A DNA stretch of 64,000 nt from Dyadobacter sp. CY356 (GCF_021440195.1 NZ_JAJTSZ010000005.1:1-64000), one strand, 5' to 3'. Counted from the first letter of the stretch, positions 53,225 through 62,001 are shown. The notes: generated by a model not told the origin, from the letters alone. Translations and numbers: made by a program.

Positions 53225-53551
53225 ATGATCAATCGAGGCATGAAACCTCCACATCCAGGATCCATGATTCGGGATATTATGGAAGGAATAAAAGAGGAGA
53301 CTGGAAATACTTTGACAATTACTACTGTCGCAAAAGGACTGGGCGTAACAAGGAGCACTGTTTCATCAATTTTGAATCAACGTCAGGGAATAAGCTCAGA
53401 AATGGCGATCAGATTATCTGAGGCATTTGGTTCATCGCCTCAATTTTGGGTAAAATTGCAATCAGACTATGATTTGTGGCACGCGGAAAAGAAAGTGAAC
53501 AAAAGTGAAGTGAGACATTTCTTGTCACCACGAACATTAGAATCTGCGTAG
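53225..53551 (+). CDS. higA: HigA-type XRE-family antitoxin (second hig locus)
   Basis: The 108-residue protein is a HigA antitoxin with the standard start (MKPPHPGSMIRDIM near residues 6-19), an XRE helix-turn-helix (TITTVAKGLGVTRSTVSSIL, about 32-51, then NQRQGISSEMAIRLSEAFG) and the SPQFWVKLQSDYDLWHAEKK segment. It would repress the operon and neutralise the upstream toxin. The locus lies between the ArgE-like gene and proA, and splits the minus-strand proline/arginine genes. Confidence 0.92.
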   Translation: MINRGMKPPHPGSMIRDIMEGIKEETGNTLTITTVAKGLGVTRSTVSSILNQRQGISSEMAIRLSEAFGSSPQFWVKLQSDYDLWHAEKKVNKSEVRHFLSPRTLESA

Positions 53552-53566
53552 TGACAAGAAACAATA

Positions 53567-54823
53567 TTACGCTCTAATTTGCCCGTCACCCCTCACAACC
53601 CATTTTTCAGTCACCAGTTTTTCCAAAGCAAAAGGCCCACGGGCGTGTAGTTTTTGTGTTGAAATTCCAATTTCAGCACCCAAAGCGAAAACGCCGCCAT
53701 CTGTAAAACGCGTTGAGGCATTGGCATATACCGCAGCTGCATCAACTTCATTTAAAAACTTTTCAATCGCGGCAGCATCTTTTGAAATAATCGCTTCGGA
53801 ATGACTTGATGAGAAATTATAAATATGATTAATTGCCGCATCTAATCCATCGACAATTTTAATCGAGCATTTATAATCAAGAAATTCTCTTCCAAAATCT
53901 TCCGGTTCCGCTTTTTGTAAAAATGGATATTCTGCTTTTTGAAGAATATCAAAAGATGTTTCGTCTGCAAAAACTTCAATGTTCCAATTTATAAAATCCT
54001 CTTTTAGCGTTGGTAAAAACGCAGCAGCAACTTCTCTGTCTACTAAAACTGTATCAAGCGCATTACAAGCCGATGGACGGGACACTTTTGCATTTACAAC
54101 AATATTTTTCGCCTTTTCTAGATCAGCTGTTTTTTCTACATACGTATGACAAACACCAGCACCTGTCTCGATGGTTGGTACCAGAGAATTTTTACGAACA
54201 AACTGGATAAGTCCTTCTGAACCGCGAGGAATAATGATATCCACGTATTTTGTCGCAGTCAAAAGTTCATTGACAAATTTCCGGTCAGTCGGCAAAAGCA
54301 TCACCGCAGCTTCATCAATTCCCATTTCAGCCAGACTTTCATGGATTAAACCTACAAGATATGTATTTGAAAAATGTGCTTCTTTTCCACCTTTCAAAAC
54401 GCAGGCATTTCCTGAACGCAGACACAGAGATGCTACATCAAGTGTAACATTCGGCCTGGATTCATAAATAACGCCAACTACGCCAAGCGGAACAGTCAAT
54501 TTTTGTAATGACATTCCCTGCTCTATTGTTTTTTCCAACAAAACTTCTCCCGTCGGATCCGGCAAAGCGGCCACATCACGTAAACTTTGGGCTAAATCAA
54601 TAATCCTTTTTTCATTCAAAAGCAGTCGATCTTTCTTGGGGTCGGCATCATCCATCAATACCAGATCCTTTTGGTTTTCTGAGATGATATTGGCCTTATT
54701 TGCCAAAACTTTTTCTGCCAAAGCATTAAGCAAGTCTGCTCTCTGTTTGTTAGATAATTTCCGAACCGCCACCGAGGCGTCTTTCGTTGCTTTTAAAAGA
54801 GGTATTATAGATTCCAGTTCCAT
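53567..54823 (-). CDS. proA: Gamma-glutamyl phosphate reductase
   Basis: The 418-residue enzyme reduces glutamyl-5-phosphate to glutamate-5-semialdehyde in proline synthesis. It is an aldehyde-dehydrogenase-fold enzyme with VIYESRPNVTLDVASLCLRS (about 119-138), GKEAHFSN (about 146-153) and the catalytic Cys in SRPSACNALDTVL (about 249-261). The first base of its ATG is the last base of the proB stop (position 54823), so the pair is translationally coupled. Confidence 0.96.
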   Translation of the reverse strand: MELESIIPLLKATKDASVAVRKLSNKQRADLLNALAEKVLANKANIISENQKDLVLMDDADPKKDRLLLNEKRIIDLAQSLRDVAALPDPTGEVLLEKTIEQGMSLQKLTVPLGVVGVIYESRPNVTLDVASLCLRSGNACVLKGGKEAHFSNTYLVGLIHESLAEMGIDEAAVMLLPTDRKFVNELLTATKYVDIIIPRGSEGLIQFVRKNSLVPTIETGAGVCHTYVEKTADLEKAKNIVVNAKVSRPSACNALDTVLVDREVAAAFLPTLKEDFINWNIEVFADETSFDILQKAEYPFLQKAEPEDFGREFLDYKCSIKIVDGLDAAINHIYNFSSSHSEAIISKDAAAIEKFLNEVDAAAVYANASTRFTDGGVFALGAEIGISTQKLHARGPFALEKLVTEKWVVRGDGQIRA

Positions 54824-55854
54824 TATAATAAAACGATATCGTTGGCGTGTGCCACTTCAAAATTCAATGTTTTCAAATTCACTTTTATAGCACCCGAAGT
54901 TTCTCTTGCACGTGCCACTGCGATCATTTCCTGCTCTGGAGAATAAATTTCGATAATCTCTCCCGCTTCAAAATCCCCGGTTACTTCTGTGACACCAACG
55001 GCCAATAAACTTTTTCTTTTCAATAATGCCTTGGTTGCCCCTTCATCTACCTGCAATCTGCCTGAAACCAATCCTCCGCTTCCTAACCAACGGTTTCTTG
55101 CGGATAATGTACTTTTCTCCGGACTCATTTCCGTACCAGCCTTTCCGTCAAGTGCTTTCAATAGTTCGTCCTGTTGTTTCATTCCAAAAATGAAAACCTT
55201 TATTCCCATGCGGGTAGCAAGTTTGGCGAATGTTAATTTGGAAGCCATTCCCCCTAAACCAAGAAAAGATTTATCAGTCCGTACAAATTTAAAAACCTCA
55301 TTAACATTGGATACGTTCCCGATAATTTTCCCTTCTTCGTCCAGCAATCCGCCAACGGAAGTACAAAACATCAATGTTTCTGCTCCAAAACCGACGGCTA
55401 GTAAAGTTGCCAACTCATCATTATCCGAAAATTTCAACTCACGATCACTGACAACGTCATTCTCATTAACAATGGGAATAATATTGTTTTGCCATAATTC
55501 TTCAAACGTATTTTTCAACTGCAAAAATTTGTTACGGTTGGCAAAATGCTGACGTTCACAAAGACTCTGCGCAATAAAAATCCCATTGGGTGCGAAATAA
55601 CTGGCATATAGTCCAACTAATAACGGATTTCCGACAGACGCTGCCGCTTTCCGCTGCGTCATCGTTCCCTTGTAATCATTGATATAAGCTTTTCCGGCCC
55701 CCACCGCACCTGAAGAAACGATGATGATGCGATAACTGGGATGAAGCAAAGAAACCTGACGGGCAACTTCCGAAATAATCGTAACATCGGGCTCACCGGA
55801 AGGAAGCGTGATAGACGCCGTCCCGAACTTGATAACAAGAATTGGTTTTGACAC
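54823..55854 (-). CDS. proB: Glutamate 5-kinase
   Basis: The 343-residue enzyme phosphorylates glutamate in the first step of proline synthesis. The amino-acid kinase domain starts ILVIKFGTASIT and contains IIVSSGAVGAGKAYIN (about 42-57), PIVNENDVVSD (about 128-138) and GGMASKL (about 199-205); a C-terminal PUA-type domain (about 260-335) is present. It is coupled to proA by a one-base stop/start overlap. Confidence 0.95.
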   Translation of the reverse strand: MSKPILVIKFGTASITLPSGEPDVTIISEVARQVSLLHPSYRIIIVSSGAVGAGKAYINDYKGTMTQRKAAASVGNPLLVGLYASYFAPNGIFIAQSLCERQHFANRNKFLQLKNTFEELWQNNIIPIVNENDVVSDRELKFSDNDELATLLAVGFGAETLMFCTSVGGLLDEEGKIIGNVSNVNEVFKFVRTDKSFLGLGGMASKLTFAKLATRMGIKVFIFGMKQQDELLKALDGKAGTEMSPEKSTLSARNRWLGSGGLVSGRLQVDEGATKALLKRKSLLAVGVTEVTGDFEAGEIIEIYSPEQEMIAVARARETSGAIKVNLKTLNFEVAHANDIVLL

Positions 55855-55926
55855 TTTGAGAATACTTAAAATACTTCTTACGCCAGGAATGGCTTTTCAG
55901 GCTAAAATTACTGAGTTAGCCGGTTA

Positions 55927-56556
55927 TTAAAAAGCGGAATGTTTGGGCGGGGAAGTTTGCGACGGATTTAGAAGAAATTTTCTATTTAACTGAAGCGCCT
56001 TTTTCAACTTTTCCATATAATCGGTTCGGGGAATTTCTATCGCCCCATATCTTAAAACATTGTCGTTGATAAATTGTGTATCCAGTAACTGATACCCGTT
56101 CGCGCGTAGAATTTCTATCAAATAATGAAAAGCAACCTTGGAAGAATTTGGTTCGGTATAAAACATGGATTCTCCGAAAAATACGCCACCTATTGATACA
56201 CCATATAAGCCACCGACCAGTTTATTTTCCCGGTAAGCTTCCACGCTATGTGCGTAACCAAGCTTATGCAGATTAGTATAAGCAAAAATAATATCGTCAG
56301 ATATCCAGGTTCCATCTTCCTGGGAACGAGGCGCTGCACAACCACGCATGACACCTTCAAAATCAAAATCAACCCGGATCTCAAAAGTTCTTTTATTAAT
56401 GACCGGGCGGAGTGACTTGTGAGGTTTGTATGAGTCTATAGGTATAACAGCTCTGGGATCGGGGGAATACCAATAGATTGTTCCATCCTGCTCGGCCATT
56501 GGAAAAATTCCATTGATGTATCCGTAAAGAAGATCGTCAGCTGTCAGGGTTGTCAT
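55927..56556 (-). CDS. aat: Leucyl/phenylalanyl-tRNA--protein transferase
   Basis: The 209-residue enzyme attaches Leu or Phe from tRNA to proteins with N-terminal Arg or Lys, marking them for the N-end rule protease. Family motifs are LLYGYINGIFPMAEQDGTIY (about 9-28), WYSPDPRAVIP (about 29-39), WISDDIIFAYTNLHKLGYAH (about 83-102), GGVFFGESMFY (about 124-134) and LDTQFINDNVLRYGAIEIPR (about 156-175). A second supporting gene (clpS/clpA) is not in the window. Confidence 0.95.
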   Translation of the reverse strand: MTTLTADDLLYGYINGIFPMAEQDGTIYWYSPDPRAVIPIDSYKPHKSLRPVINKRTFEIRVDFDFEGVMRGCAAPRSQEDGTWISDDIIFAYTNLHKLGYAHSVEAYRENKLVGGLYGVSIGGVFFGESMFYTEPNSSKVAFHYLIEILRANGYQLLDTQFINDNVLRYGAIEIPRTDYMEKLKKALQLNRKFLLNPSQTSPPKHSAF

Positions 56557-56918
56557 TCCAAAAAATCATTCAAAATCATAAGACCGATGCAAGCTAGAAA
56601 ATTTGTTGTTATGCCCGAATATTTTTTCCATAGGACGAACTATAAAAATATAATGCATGTTTCTTTCAAGTAACATTTTTTTTTACAAAATTTGCATCCT
56701 CTTAGACGGACCAACCAAGTCAAATGAATAGCAACGGCATACATACTGTTCTTCATACTACACCTTTCAGGTTTAGGTCCCCCAGGACCGTCTAACTCTT
56801 GTTTACCTATGTGGTAAAACTTCTATCCCCGTCTTTTTTAAATTTTTGAAACGTCCCATCGTAGTTTTCTGGGAATTTAATTTTTGTTTCGAACAATTTT
56901 TCGTCAGTACATTCATAA
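56557..56918 (+). ncRNA. Arginine-block leader region with candidate structured RNA
   Basis: This 362-base gap holds no protein gene. A -7-like AAAATTTG (56687-56694, one mismatch) is followed by TAGACGG (56703-56709). That segment could pair with CCGTCTA (56789-56795) or with CCGTCT (56830-56835), the latter directly followed by a T run, so the two pairings exclude each other. GGTCC/GGACC and GTTTACC/GGTAAAAC form local hairpins between them (56777-56790 and 56801-56820). It may be an attenuated leader of the GNAT-arg genes or a separate small RNA. I cannot place it in a known family; the call rests on complementarity only. Confidence 0.4.
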
Positions 56919-57629
56919 ATGAAAAATACCGAAGTAGTAGGCAGTAAGTTTATTGTACAAGCTGCCAATGAAAATCATCTCCATTTTGCCGAAACCATTT
57001 GTGCAGAAATGGAAGAGAGTGCCAAAAAACGTGGTACTGGTATAGCAAAACGCTCTCCTGTTTATATCATGGAAAAAATGGTAGAAGGAAAAGCGATTAT
57101 TGCCACTACTGACACGGGAGAATGGGTAGGTTTTTGTTATATCGAAACCTGGGAACACGGCAAATTTGTTGCCAATTCCGGTCTGATCGTACATCCGAAT
57201 TTCCGTCAGAGCGGAATGGCAAAAGCGATCAAGCAAAAAGCATTTGAACTTTCACGTAAAAAATACCCTGATGCCAAAATTATTGGTATCACCACCAGCT
57301 TGCCTGTAATGAAGATCAACTCCGATCTGGGTTACGAGCCTGTTACTTTCAGCGAACTTCCTGCGGATGACGCGTTCTGGAAAGGCTGTGCGAGCTGTGT
57401 AAATTATGATGTACTGAGCCGTACGGGCAGAAAACACTGCTTGTGCACCGGCATGATGTACAATCCTGAAGATCACAAAGAAGTCGAGGCGAAACATGAA
57501 AAAGATTCATGGGATTTTTTGAAAGAATCGAGTCTTTACGAGCGCTGGATGCGTATTAAACAACGTATTTTGCTGCGAAGGGAAGAACGTGCCAAAAAGA
57601 AAAATGCCGAGGCGATGCTCGTACACTAA
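56919..57629 (+). CDS. GNAT-family N-acetyltransferase, probable first enzyme of the arginine block
   Basis: The 236-residue protein has a GNAT domain with the acyl-CoA-binding motif region VHPNFRQSGMAKAIKQKAFE (about 91-110) and a following helix/strand pair (IIGITTSLPVMKINSDLGYE, about 122-141). The C-terminal part is rich in Cys (KGCASCVNYDVL, KHCLCTGMMY, about 152-190) and ends in a basic helical tail. GNAT proteins of this type stand at the head of arginine clusters in many Bacteroidota and are thought to acylate glutamate. That role is inferred from position. A terminator lies between it and argG. Confidence 0.82.
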   Translation: MKNTEVVGSKFIVQAANENHLHFAETICAEMEESAKKRGTGIAKRSPVYIMEKMVEGKAIIATTDTGEWVGFCYIETWEHGKFVANSGLIVHPNFRQSGMAKAIKQKAFELSRKKYPDAKIIGITTSLPVMKINSDLGYEPVTFSELPADDAFWKGCASCVNYDVLSRTGRKHCLCTGMMYNPEDHKEVEAKHEKDSWDFLKESSLYERWMRIKQRILLRREERAKKKNAEAMLVH

Positions 57630-57666
57630 GTACAGCACTCATATTATTGATTATTATATCATTCTA

Positions 57667-57712
57667 AATACCTCGCCCGGCAGCTTTTAAACTCCGATGC
57701 GAGGTATTTTTC
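57667..57712 (+). terminator. Terminator between the GNAT gene and argG
   Basis: AATACCTCG (57667-57675) and CGAGGTATT (57700-57708) form a perfect 9-bp stem followed by a T run. It separates, at least partly, the GNAT gene from argG. Confidence 0.8.
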
Positions 57713-57759
57713 GTTACTTTGTAATTCCATTTTAATTAACACCAGAATAAAACAATAGA

Positions 57760-58959
57760 ATGTCACAGCCCAAAGTAGTATTAGCGTTTAGTGGAGGATT
57801 GGACACCTCATTTTGTGTAAAGTATTTAGCCGAAGACAAAGGCTATGAAGTTTATTCAGTTTTGGTTGACACCGGTGGTTTCACAGAAGAAGACCTTAAA
57901 ACTATTGAAGCGAATGCCTATTCGTTAGGTGTGAAAAGTCATGCTACTATTTCAAAAACAACAGATTACTACAACGATTGTATTAAATATCTGATTTTTG
58001 GTAACGTTTTAAAAAACAATACCTACCCACTTTCTGTAAGTGCTGAACGTGTGTTTCAGGCGGTTGCTGTTGCTGAATATGCAAAAGAAATTGGTGCTAC
58101 GGCGATTGCGCACGGAAGTACCGGGGCTGGAAATGACCAGGTTCGTTTTGATATGGCGTTCCGTATAATCATTCCGGAAGCTGAAATTATTACACCAATT
58201 CGTGACCTAAAACTTTCACGTGAAGCTGAAATTGAGTATTTAACTAAAAAAGGTGTTGGTCGCGAATGGGCTAAGGCTGCATATAGTATCAACAAAGGTC
58301 TTTGGGGAACTTCGGTTGGAGGTAAAGAAACTTTGACATCCGAAAAATATCTTCCGGAAGAAGCATGGCCAACGCAGGTTTCCAAAACTGAACCTGAAAC
58401 GATCACGCTGGAATTTGTCGAAGGTGAATTGAAAGGTGTTGCCGGCGAATCTTTTGAAAACCCGGTTCAGGCAATCCAGAAATTGGCAGCGATTGCGCAG
58501 CCATTTGGAATCGGTCGTGATATTCACGTGGGTGATACCATTATTGGCATCAAAGGTCGCGTTGGTTTTGAAGCCGCTGCTCCTTTGATTATCATTAAAG
58601 CACATCATACGCTTGAAAAACACGTTTTGAGTGAGCAGCAACTTTACTGGAAAGAGCAACTTTCTAATACTTACGGGACGCTACTTCACAAGGGACAGTT
58701 CACGGAACCCGTTATGCGTAACATCGAAGCATTCTTATCTGATACGCAGTCGCATGTAACAGGAAAAGTACACGTACATCTTGCGCCATACCGTTTCTAC
58801 GTAGAAGGAATTGAATCTCCATTTGATTTGATGTCCTCGAAATTTGGAAGTTATGGTGAAATGAACAATGCCTGGACGGGTGACGATGTAAGAGGATTCT
58901 CAAAAGTTGCGTCGAACCAGGTGATGATTTATCAGAAAGTAAGCGAGAGTAATGGTTAA
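57760..58959 (+). CDS. argG: Argininosuccinate synthase
   Basis: The 399-residue enzyme joins citrulline and aspartate with ATP. The PP-loop is LAFSGGLDTSFCVKYL (about 8-23), and GSTGAGNDQVRFD (about 120-132) and YSINKGLWGTSVGGKET (about 177-193) are family motifs. A TTACTTTG (57714-57721, one base off the -7 consensus) precedes it. It is the first gene of a same-strand run argG-argC-argD-argF', with a TA pair inserted before argC. Confidence 0.96.
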   Translation: MSQPKVVLAFSGGLDTSFCVKYLAEDKGYEVYSVLVDTGGFTEEDLKTIEANAYSLGVKSHATISKTTDYYNDCIKYLIFGNVLKNNTYPLSVSAERVFQAVAVAEYAKEIGATAIAHGSTGAGNDQVRFDMAFRIIIPEAEIITPIRDLKLSREAEIEYLTKKGVGREWAKAAYSINKGLWGTSVGGKETLTSEKYLPEEAWPTQVSKTEPETITLEFVEGELKGVAGESFENPVQAIQKLAAIAQPFGIGRDIHVGDTIIGIKGRVGFEAAAPLIIIKAHHTLEKHVLSEQQLYWKEQLSNTYGTLLHKGQFTEPVMRNIEAFLSDTQSHVTGKVHVHLAPYRFYVEGIESPFDLMSSKFGSYGEMNNAWTGDDVRGFSKVASNQVMIYQKVSESNG

Positions 58960-59012
58960 TTATTAATGATGGTTTGGAATTCAAACTTTAATAGCATCAA
59001 ACAATTCCGGTT

Positions 59013-59249
59013 ATGACAATAACAGAACTGCAAAATCAAATTCAGCGCAAGACGTTGGAATTGCCTCCTGATTTACTTCAGGAAGTATATGATTACATGG
59101 AATTTATTGTTGAAAAAAAACGGAAGAGATTATTTTCGTCTGATCAGGAATTTCAGAAATGGTGGAAAAACCTCGATAACTTTTCTGATAATTTTATGAA
59201 GGATCGTACGCAACCTCCATTAGATAAACTTGAAAATTTGTTTGAATGA
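59013..59249 (+). CDS. DUF2281-type antitoxin inside the arginine operon
   Basis: The 78-residue protein (MTITELQNQIQRKTLELPPD, LLQEVYDYMEFIVEKKRKRL) resembles DUF2281 antitoxins, usually paired with PIN toxins: an N-terminal helical segment with LPPDLLQEVYDY and a charged C-terminal part. It lies 53 bases after argG and its stop overlaps the start of the toxin gene by 4 bases. Confidence 0.82.
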   Translation: MTITELQNQIQRKTLELPPDLLQEVYDYMEFIVEKKRKRLFSSDQEFQKWWKNLDNFSDNFMKDRTQPPLDKLENLFE

Positions 59250-59647
59250 AGTATTTGCTTGATACTAATATTATCGCCTACATTATAAATGAACGGCCAC
59301 CTGAGGTAATTTCTAAATTTCTGTCTTTATCAAAAGATGAAATTCTCGTCTCCTCAATTGTTGTAGCAGAACTATGGTATGGCGTTGCTAAAAGCTACAA
59401 AAAAGAGCAGAATAAATCCGCTTTGGAAGAATTTTTAGCTCCTTTGACCATTGTTGATTTTGATTTCACAGCGGCAAAGTTTTATGCGTTAATTCGTGCA
59501 GATTTAGAAGCCAAGGGTTTAATTATTGGTTCAAATGATATGTTAATCGCATCACATGCTCTTAGTTTAGGAATTACTTTGGTAACCAATAATACCAAAG
59601 AGTTTACAAGAGTTAATGGTTTGAAATTAGAAAATTGGGTGGAATAA
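59246..59647 (+). CDS. vapC: PIN-domain toxin (VapC) coupled to argC
   Basis: The 133-residue PIN ribonuclease has the family acidic residues: Asp6 in YLLDTNIIAYIINER, Glu in SSIVVAELWYGVAKS (about 36-50), Asp in GSNDMLIASHALSLG (about 95-109) and TNNTKEFTRVNGLKLENW at the end. The last base of its TAA (59647) is the first base of the argC ATG, so toxin and ArgC translation are coupled. A TA pair is therefore built into a biosynthetic operon. Confidence 0.92.
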   Translation: MKYLLDTNIIAYIINERPPEVISKFLSLSKDEILVSSIVVAELWYGVAKSYKKEQNKSALEEFLAPLTIVDFDFTAAKFYALIRADLEAKGLIIGSNDMLIASHALSLGITLVTNNTKEFTRVNGLKLENWVE

Positions 59648-60630
59648 TGAACAAAATAAACATAGGCATCATTGGTGCCGCGGGGTATACAGGAGGAGAA
59701 TTATTGAGAATTGTCATAAACCATCCGAATGTAAATATTGCCTTTGCACATAGTAAAAGCCAGATCGGGAAACCGGTTTATGCAACGCATACAGATTTAT
59801 TGGGTGATACAGAACTGACTTTTTCAGGAGAGGATATCCAAACTTTGTTAAATAAGGAAAGTCTGAATGCGATTTTCTTGTGTTCAGGTCATGGAGAATC
59901 GAAGAAGTTTCTGGATGAATATAACGTTCCTGAAATAGTGAAGATCATTGATTTAAGTACTGATTTCCGTGATGAATCAAATGGGTTCACGTATGGTTTA
60001 CCTGAACTTCAAAAAGAAAAAATAAAGATATCGACCAAAATTGCTAACCCTGGCTGTTTTGCGACGAGTATTGAACTGGCGATATTACCCTTGGCAAATG
60101 CTGGTTTGTTGAAAGAAGATGTTCATGTAAGTGCTGTGACAGGAAGTACTGGTGCTGGACAATCACTTAGTGCAACGACACATTTTTCATGGAGAAACAA
60201 TAACCTGTCGATCTACAAGGCTTTTAGTCACCAACATTTGACTGAAATAAAAATGAGCCTGAAAAAATTGCAGGCTGGTTTTGACAAGGCAGTGAATTTC
60301 GTTCCGTATCGTGGTGATTTTACCCGTGGGATTATGGCTAATGTTTACACGCCGTTTTCCGGAACGATTGAAGAAGCGAAAGAATTATATAAAAACTATT
60401 ATGCTGAACACCCATTTACCCATATCAGCGATTCGCCGATTGATGTAAAGCAGGTTGTCAATACCAATAAATGTTTTATTCATTTGGAAGTACATGACGG
60501 GCAATTATTGATCAGCAGTATCATTGATAATTTAACAAAAGGTGCTTCGGGACAAGCAGTTCAAAACCTGAACCTGATTTTCGGATTACCAGAAGATGCA
60601 GGATTAAGGTTAAAAGCACCATCATTCTGA
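59647..60630 (+). CDS. argC: N-acetyl-gamma-glutamyl-phosphate reductase
   Basis: The 327-residue NADPH-dependent enzyme makes N-acylglutamate semialdehyde. GIIGAAGYTGGELLRIVINH (about 6-25) is the Rossmann start, catalytic Cys is in NPGCFATSIELAILPL (about 136-151), and HQHLTEI (about 198-204) is a family motif. A start four codons upstream (59635) would read back into the toxin gene; ATG 59647 overlapping the toxin stop is more likely. The gene is followed by a palindromic word repeat before argD. Confidence 0.95.
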   Translation: MNKINIGIIGAAGYTGGELLRIVINHPNVNIAFAHSKSQIGKPVYATHTDLLGDTELTFSGEDIQTLLNKESLNAIFLCSGHGESKKFLDEYNVPEIVKIIDLSTDFRDESNGFTYGLPELQKEKIKISTKIANPGCFATSIELAILPLANAGLLKEDVHVSAVTGSTGAGQSLSATTHFSWRNNNLSIYKAFSHQHLTEIKMSLKKLQAGFDKAVNFVPYRGDFTRGIMANVYTPFSGTIEEAKELYKNYYAEHPFTHISDSPIDVKQVVNTNKCFIHLEVHDGQLLISSIIDNLTKGASGQAVQNLNLIFGLPEDAGLRLKAPSF

Positions 60631-60634
60631 TATA

Positions 60635-60741
60635 TTAAACGCAGAGTTAAAAGAGCGGCCGCCGCGCGGTAAAGCGCAGAGGACGCTGTATTTTTTATTC
60701 TGCGTACTCCGCGTAAAACTCTAATTCCTCTGCGTCTAAAC
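60635..60741. repeat. 'cgcagag' word repeat, palindromic, between argC and argD
   Basis: From 4 bases after the argC stop to 10 bases before the argD ATG, the sequence is a loose inverted repeat: ttaaACGCAGAG on the left and CTCTGCGTctaaa on the right, with further gcgcagagg and ctgcgtactccgcg words inside. It includes GCGGCCGC (60655-60662). Its position and architecture (ttaa + octamer words, mirrored) resemble the ends of the GxxExxY unit after argD, but there is no gene inside. Confidence 0.7.
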
Positions 60742-60751
60742 AAATATTACT

Positions 60752-61885
60752 ATGTCTCATTTATTTGATGTATATCCCCTTTACGATATAGAACCTGTAA
60801 AAGCTGAAGGAAGTTATTTATGGGATACGAATGGTACAAAATACCTGGATCTTTATGGCGGTCACGCGGTGATTTCCGTTGGACATTGCCATCCGTATTA
60901 TGTCGATATGTTAAGCAAGCAGCTTCATGCGATTAACTTTTACTCGAATTCAGTAAAAATATCTTTGCAGGAGGAATTGGCTGAGAAACTTGGAGATCTT
61001 TCAGGTTATCCGGATTACAAACTTTTTCTTGTGAATTCCGGTGCAGAAGCCAATGAAAATGCTTTGAAGCTGGCCTCATTTCATACAGGCCGTTCAAAAG
61101 TTGTAGCTTTCACAAAAGCATTTCACGGACGTACCGCCGGTGCTGTTGCAGCGACTGATAATCCGTCAATCGTTGCTCCTGTGAATTATAATAAACATGT
61201 AACCTTTCTTCCTTTTAATAATATTGAAGCATTGGAAGAAGGTATTACTGACGAAGTTTGTGCAGTAATTGTGGAAGGAATCCAGGGTGTTGGCGGGATT
61301 CAGGTGAGTAGTGATGAATTTCTTCAGGCTTTACGCAAACGTTGTGATGAAACCGGAGCTGTTTTAATCCTCGATAGTGTTCAGTGTGGTTATGGCCGTA
61401 CCGGGAAATTCTTCTCGCACCAGTTCAGCGGAATCCATCCGGACCTGATGACAATGGCGAAAGGTATGGGTAATGGTTTTCCAATCGGTGGTGTTTTGAT
61501 TTCTCCGAAATTCAAGGCGAGTTACGGTTTGCTTGGTACAACTTTTGGTGGAAATCACATGGCGTGTGCTGCGGGAATTGCTGTGCTTGACATTATGAAA
61601 AACGAAAGCCTTTTGGATAATGCTTCCGAGATTGGCGAATATCTGATGAATGGTATCAAGGAAATTGGTGGATATAAAGAACTCCGCGGCCGTGGTCTGA
61701 TGATCGGAATTGAATACGATTTCCCGGTTAAAGATCTTCGGAATAAGTTATTATTTGAGCATAAAATGTTTACGGGTGTTGCAGGGGCGAATACAATTCG
61801 GTTATTACCTTCACTTGCGTTAGGGAAAGAAGAAGCTGATTTGTTTTTGGAAGCATTAAGAACAGAAGTAACTAGCCTTTCTTAA
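60752..61885 (+). CDS. argD: Acetylornithine/succinylornithine aminotransferase
   Basis: The 377-residue PLP enzyme converts N-acylglutamate semialdehyde to N-acylornithine. LFLVNSGAEANENALKLASF (about 90-109), AFHGRTAGAVAATDN (about 125-139), ILDSVQCGYGRTGKFF (Asp binding PLP, about 205-220) and the PLP Lys in LMTMAKGMGNGFPIG (about 232-246) are visible. The stop TAA at 61883-61885 is itself part of the left end of the following repeat unit. Confidence 0.95.
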   Translation: MSHLFDVYPLYDIEPVKAEGSYLWDTNGTKYLDLYGGHAVISVGHCHPYYVDMLSKQLHAINFYSNSVKISLQEELAEKLGDLSGYPDYKLFLVNSGAEANENALKLASFHTGRSKVVAFTKAFHGRTAGAVAATDNPSIVAPVNYNKHVTFLPFNNIEALEEGITDEVCAVIVEGIQGVGGIQVSSDEFLQALRKRCDETGAVLILDSVQCGYGRTGKFFSHQFSGIHPDLMTMAKGMGNGFPIGGVLISPKFKASYGLLGTTFGGNHMACAAGIAVLDIMKNESLLDNASEIGEYLMNGIKEIGGYKELRGRGLMIGIEYDFPVKDLRNKLLFEHKMFTGVAGANTIRLLPSLALGKEEADLFLEALRTEVTSLS

Positions 61886-61909
61886 ACGCAATAGGCGTAA
61901 TAGGTTTTC

Positions 61910-61971
61910 GCAATGGACGCAATGGATATTTTGAAAATAGAATTACGAAATAAATCTATTTTTTGCGCTCT
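61910..61971 (+). pseudogene. Truncated duplicate of the 5' end of the GxxExxY gene
   Basis: The 62 bases 61910-61971 match 61990-62051, the start of the GxxExxY gene, at roughly 85 percent by eye, offset by 80 bases. Relative to the intact copy it has lost one base after the start codon, so the frame shifts and stops after about 20 codons. This is a tandem duplication of the left end, with later decay of the outer copy. Confidence 0.8.
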
Positions 61972-62001
61972 ATAATCATTTTCCTAACCGCAATGGACGC
62001 A

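Noticed and set aside
54989-55552. 187-codon frame on the plus strand inside proB
   Set aside because: proB is well supported by its motifs and its coupling to proA; the opposite frame has no plausible protein features.
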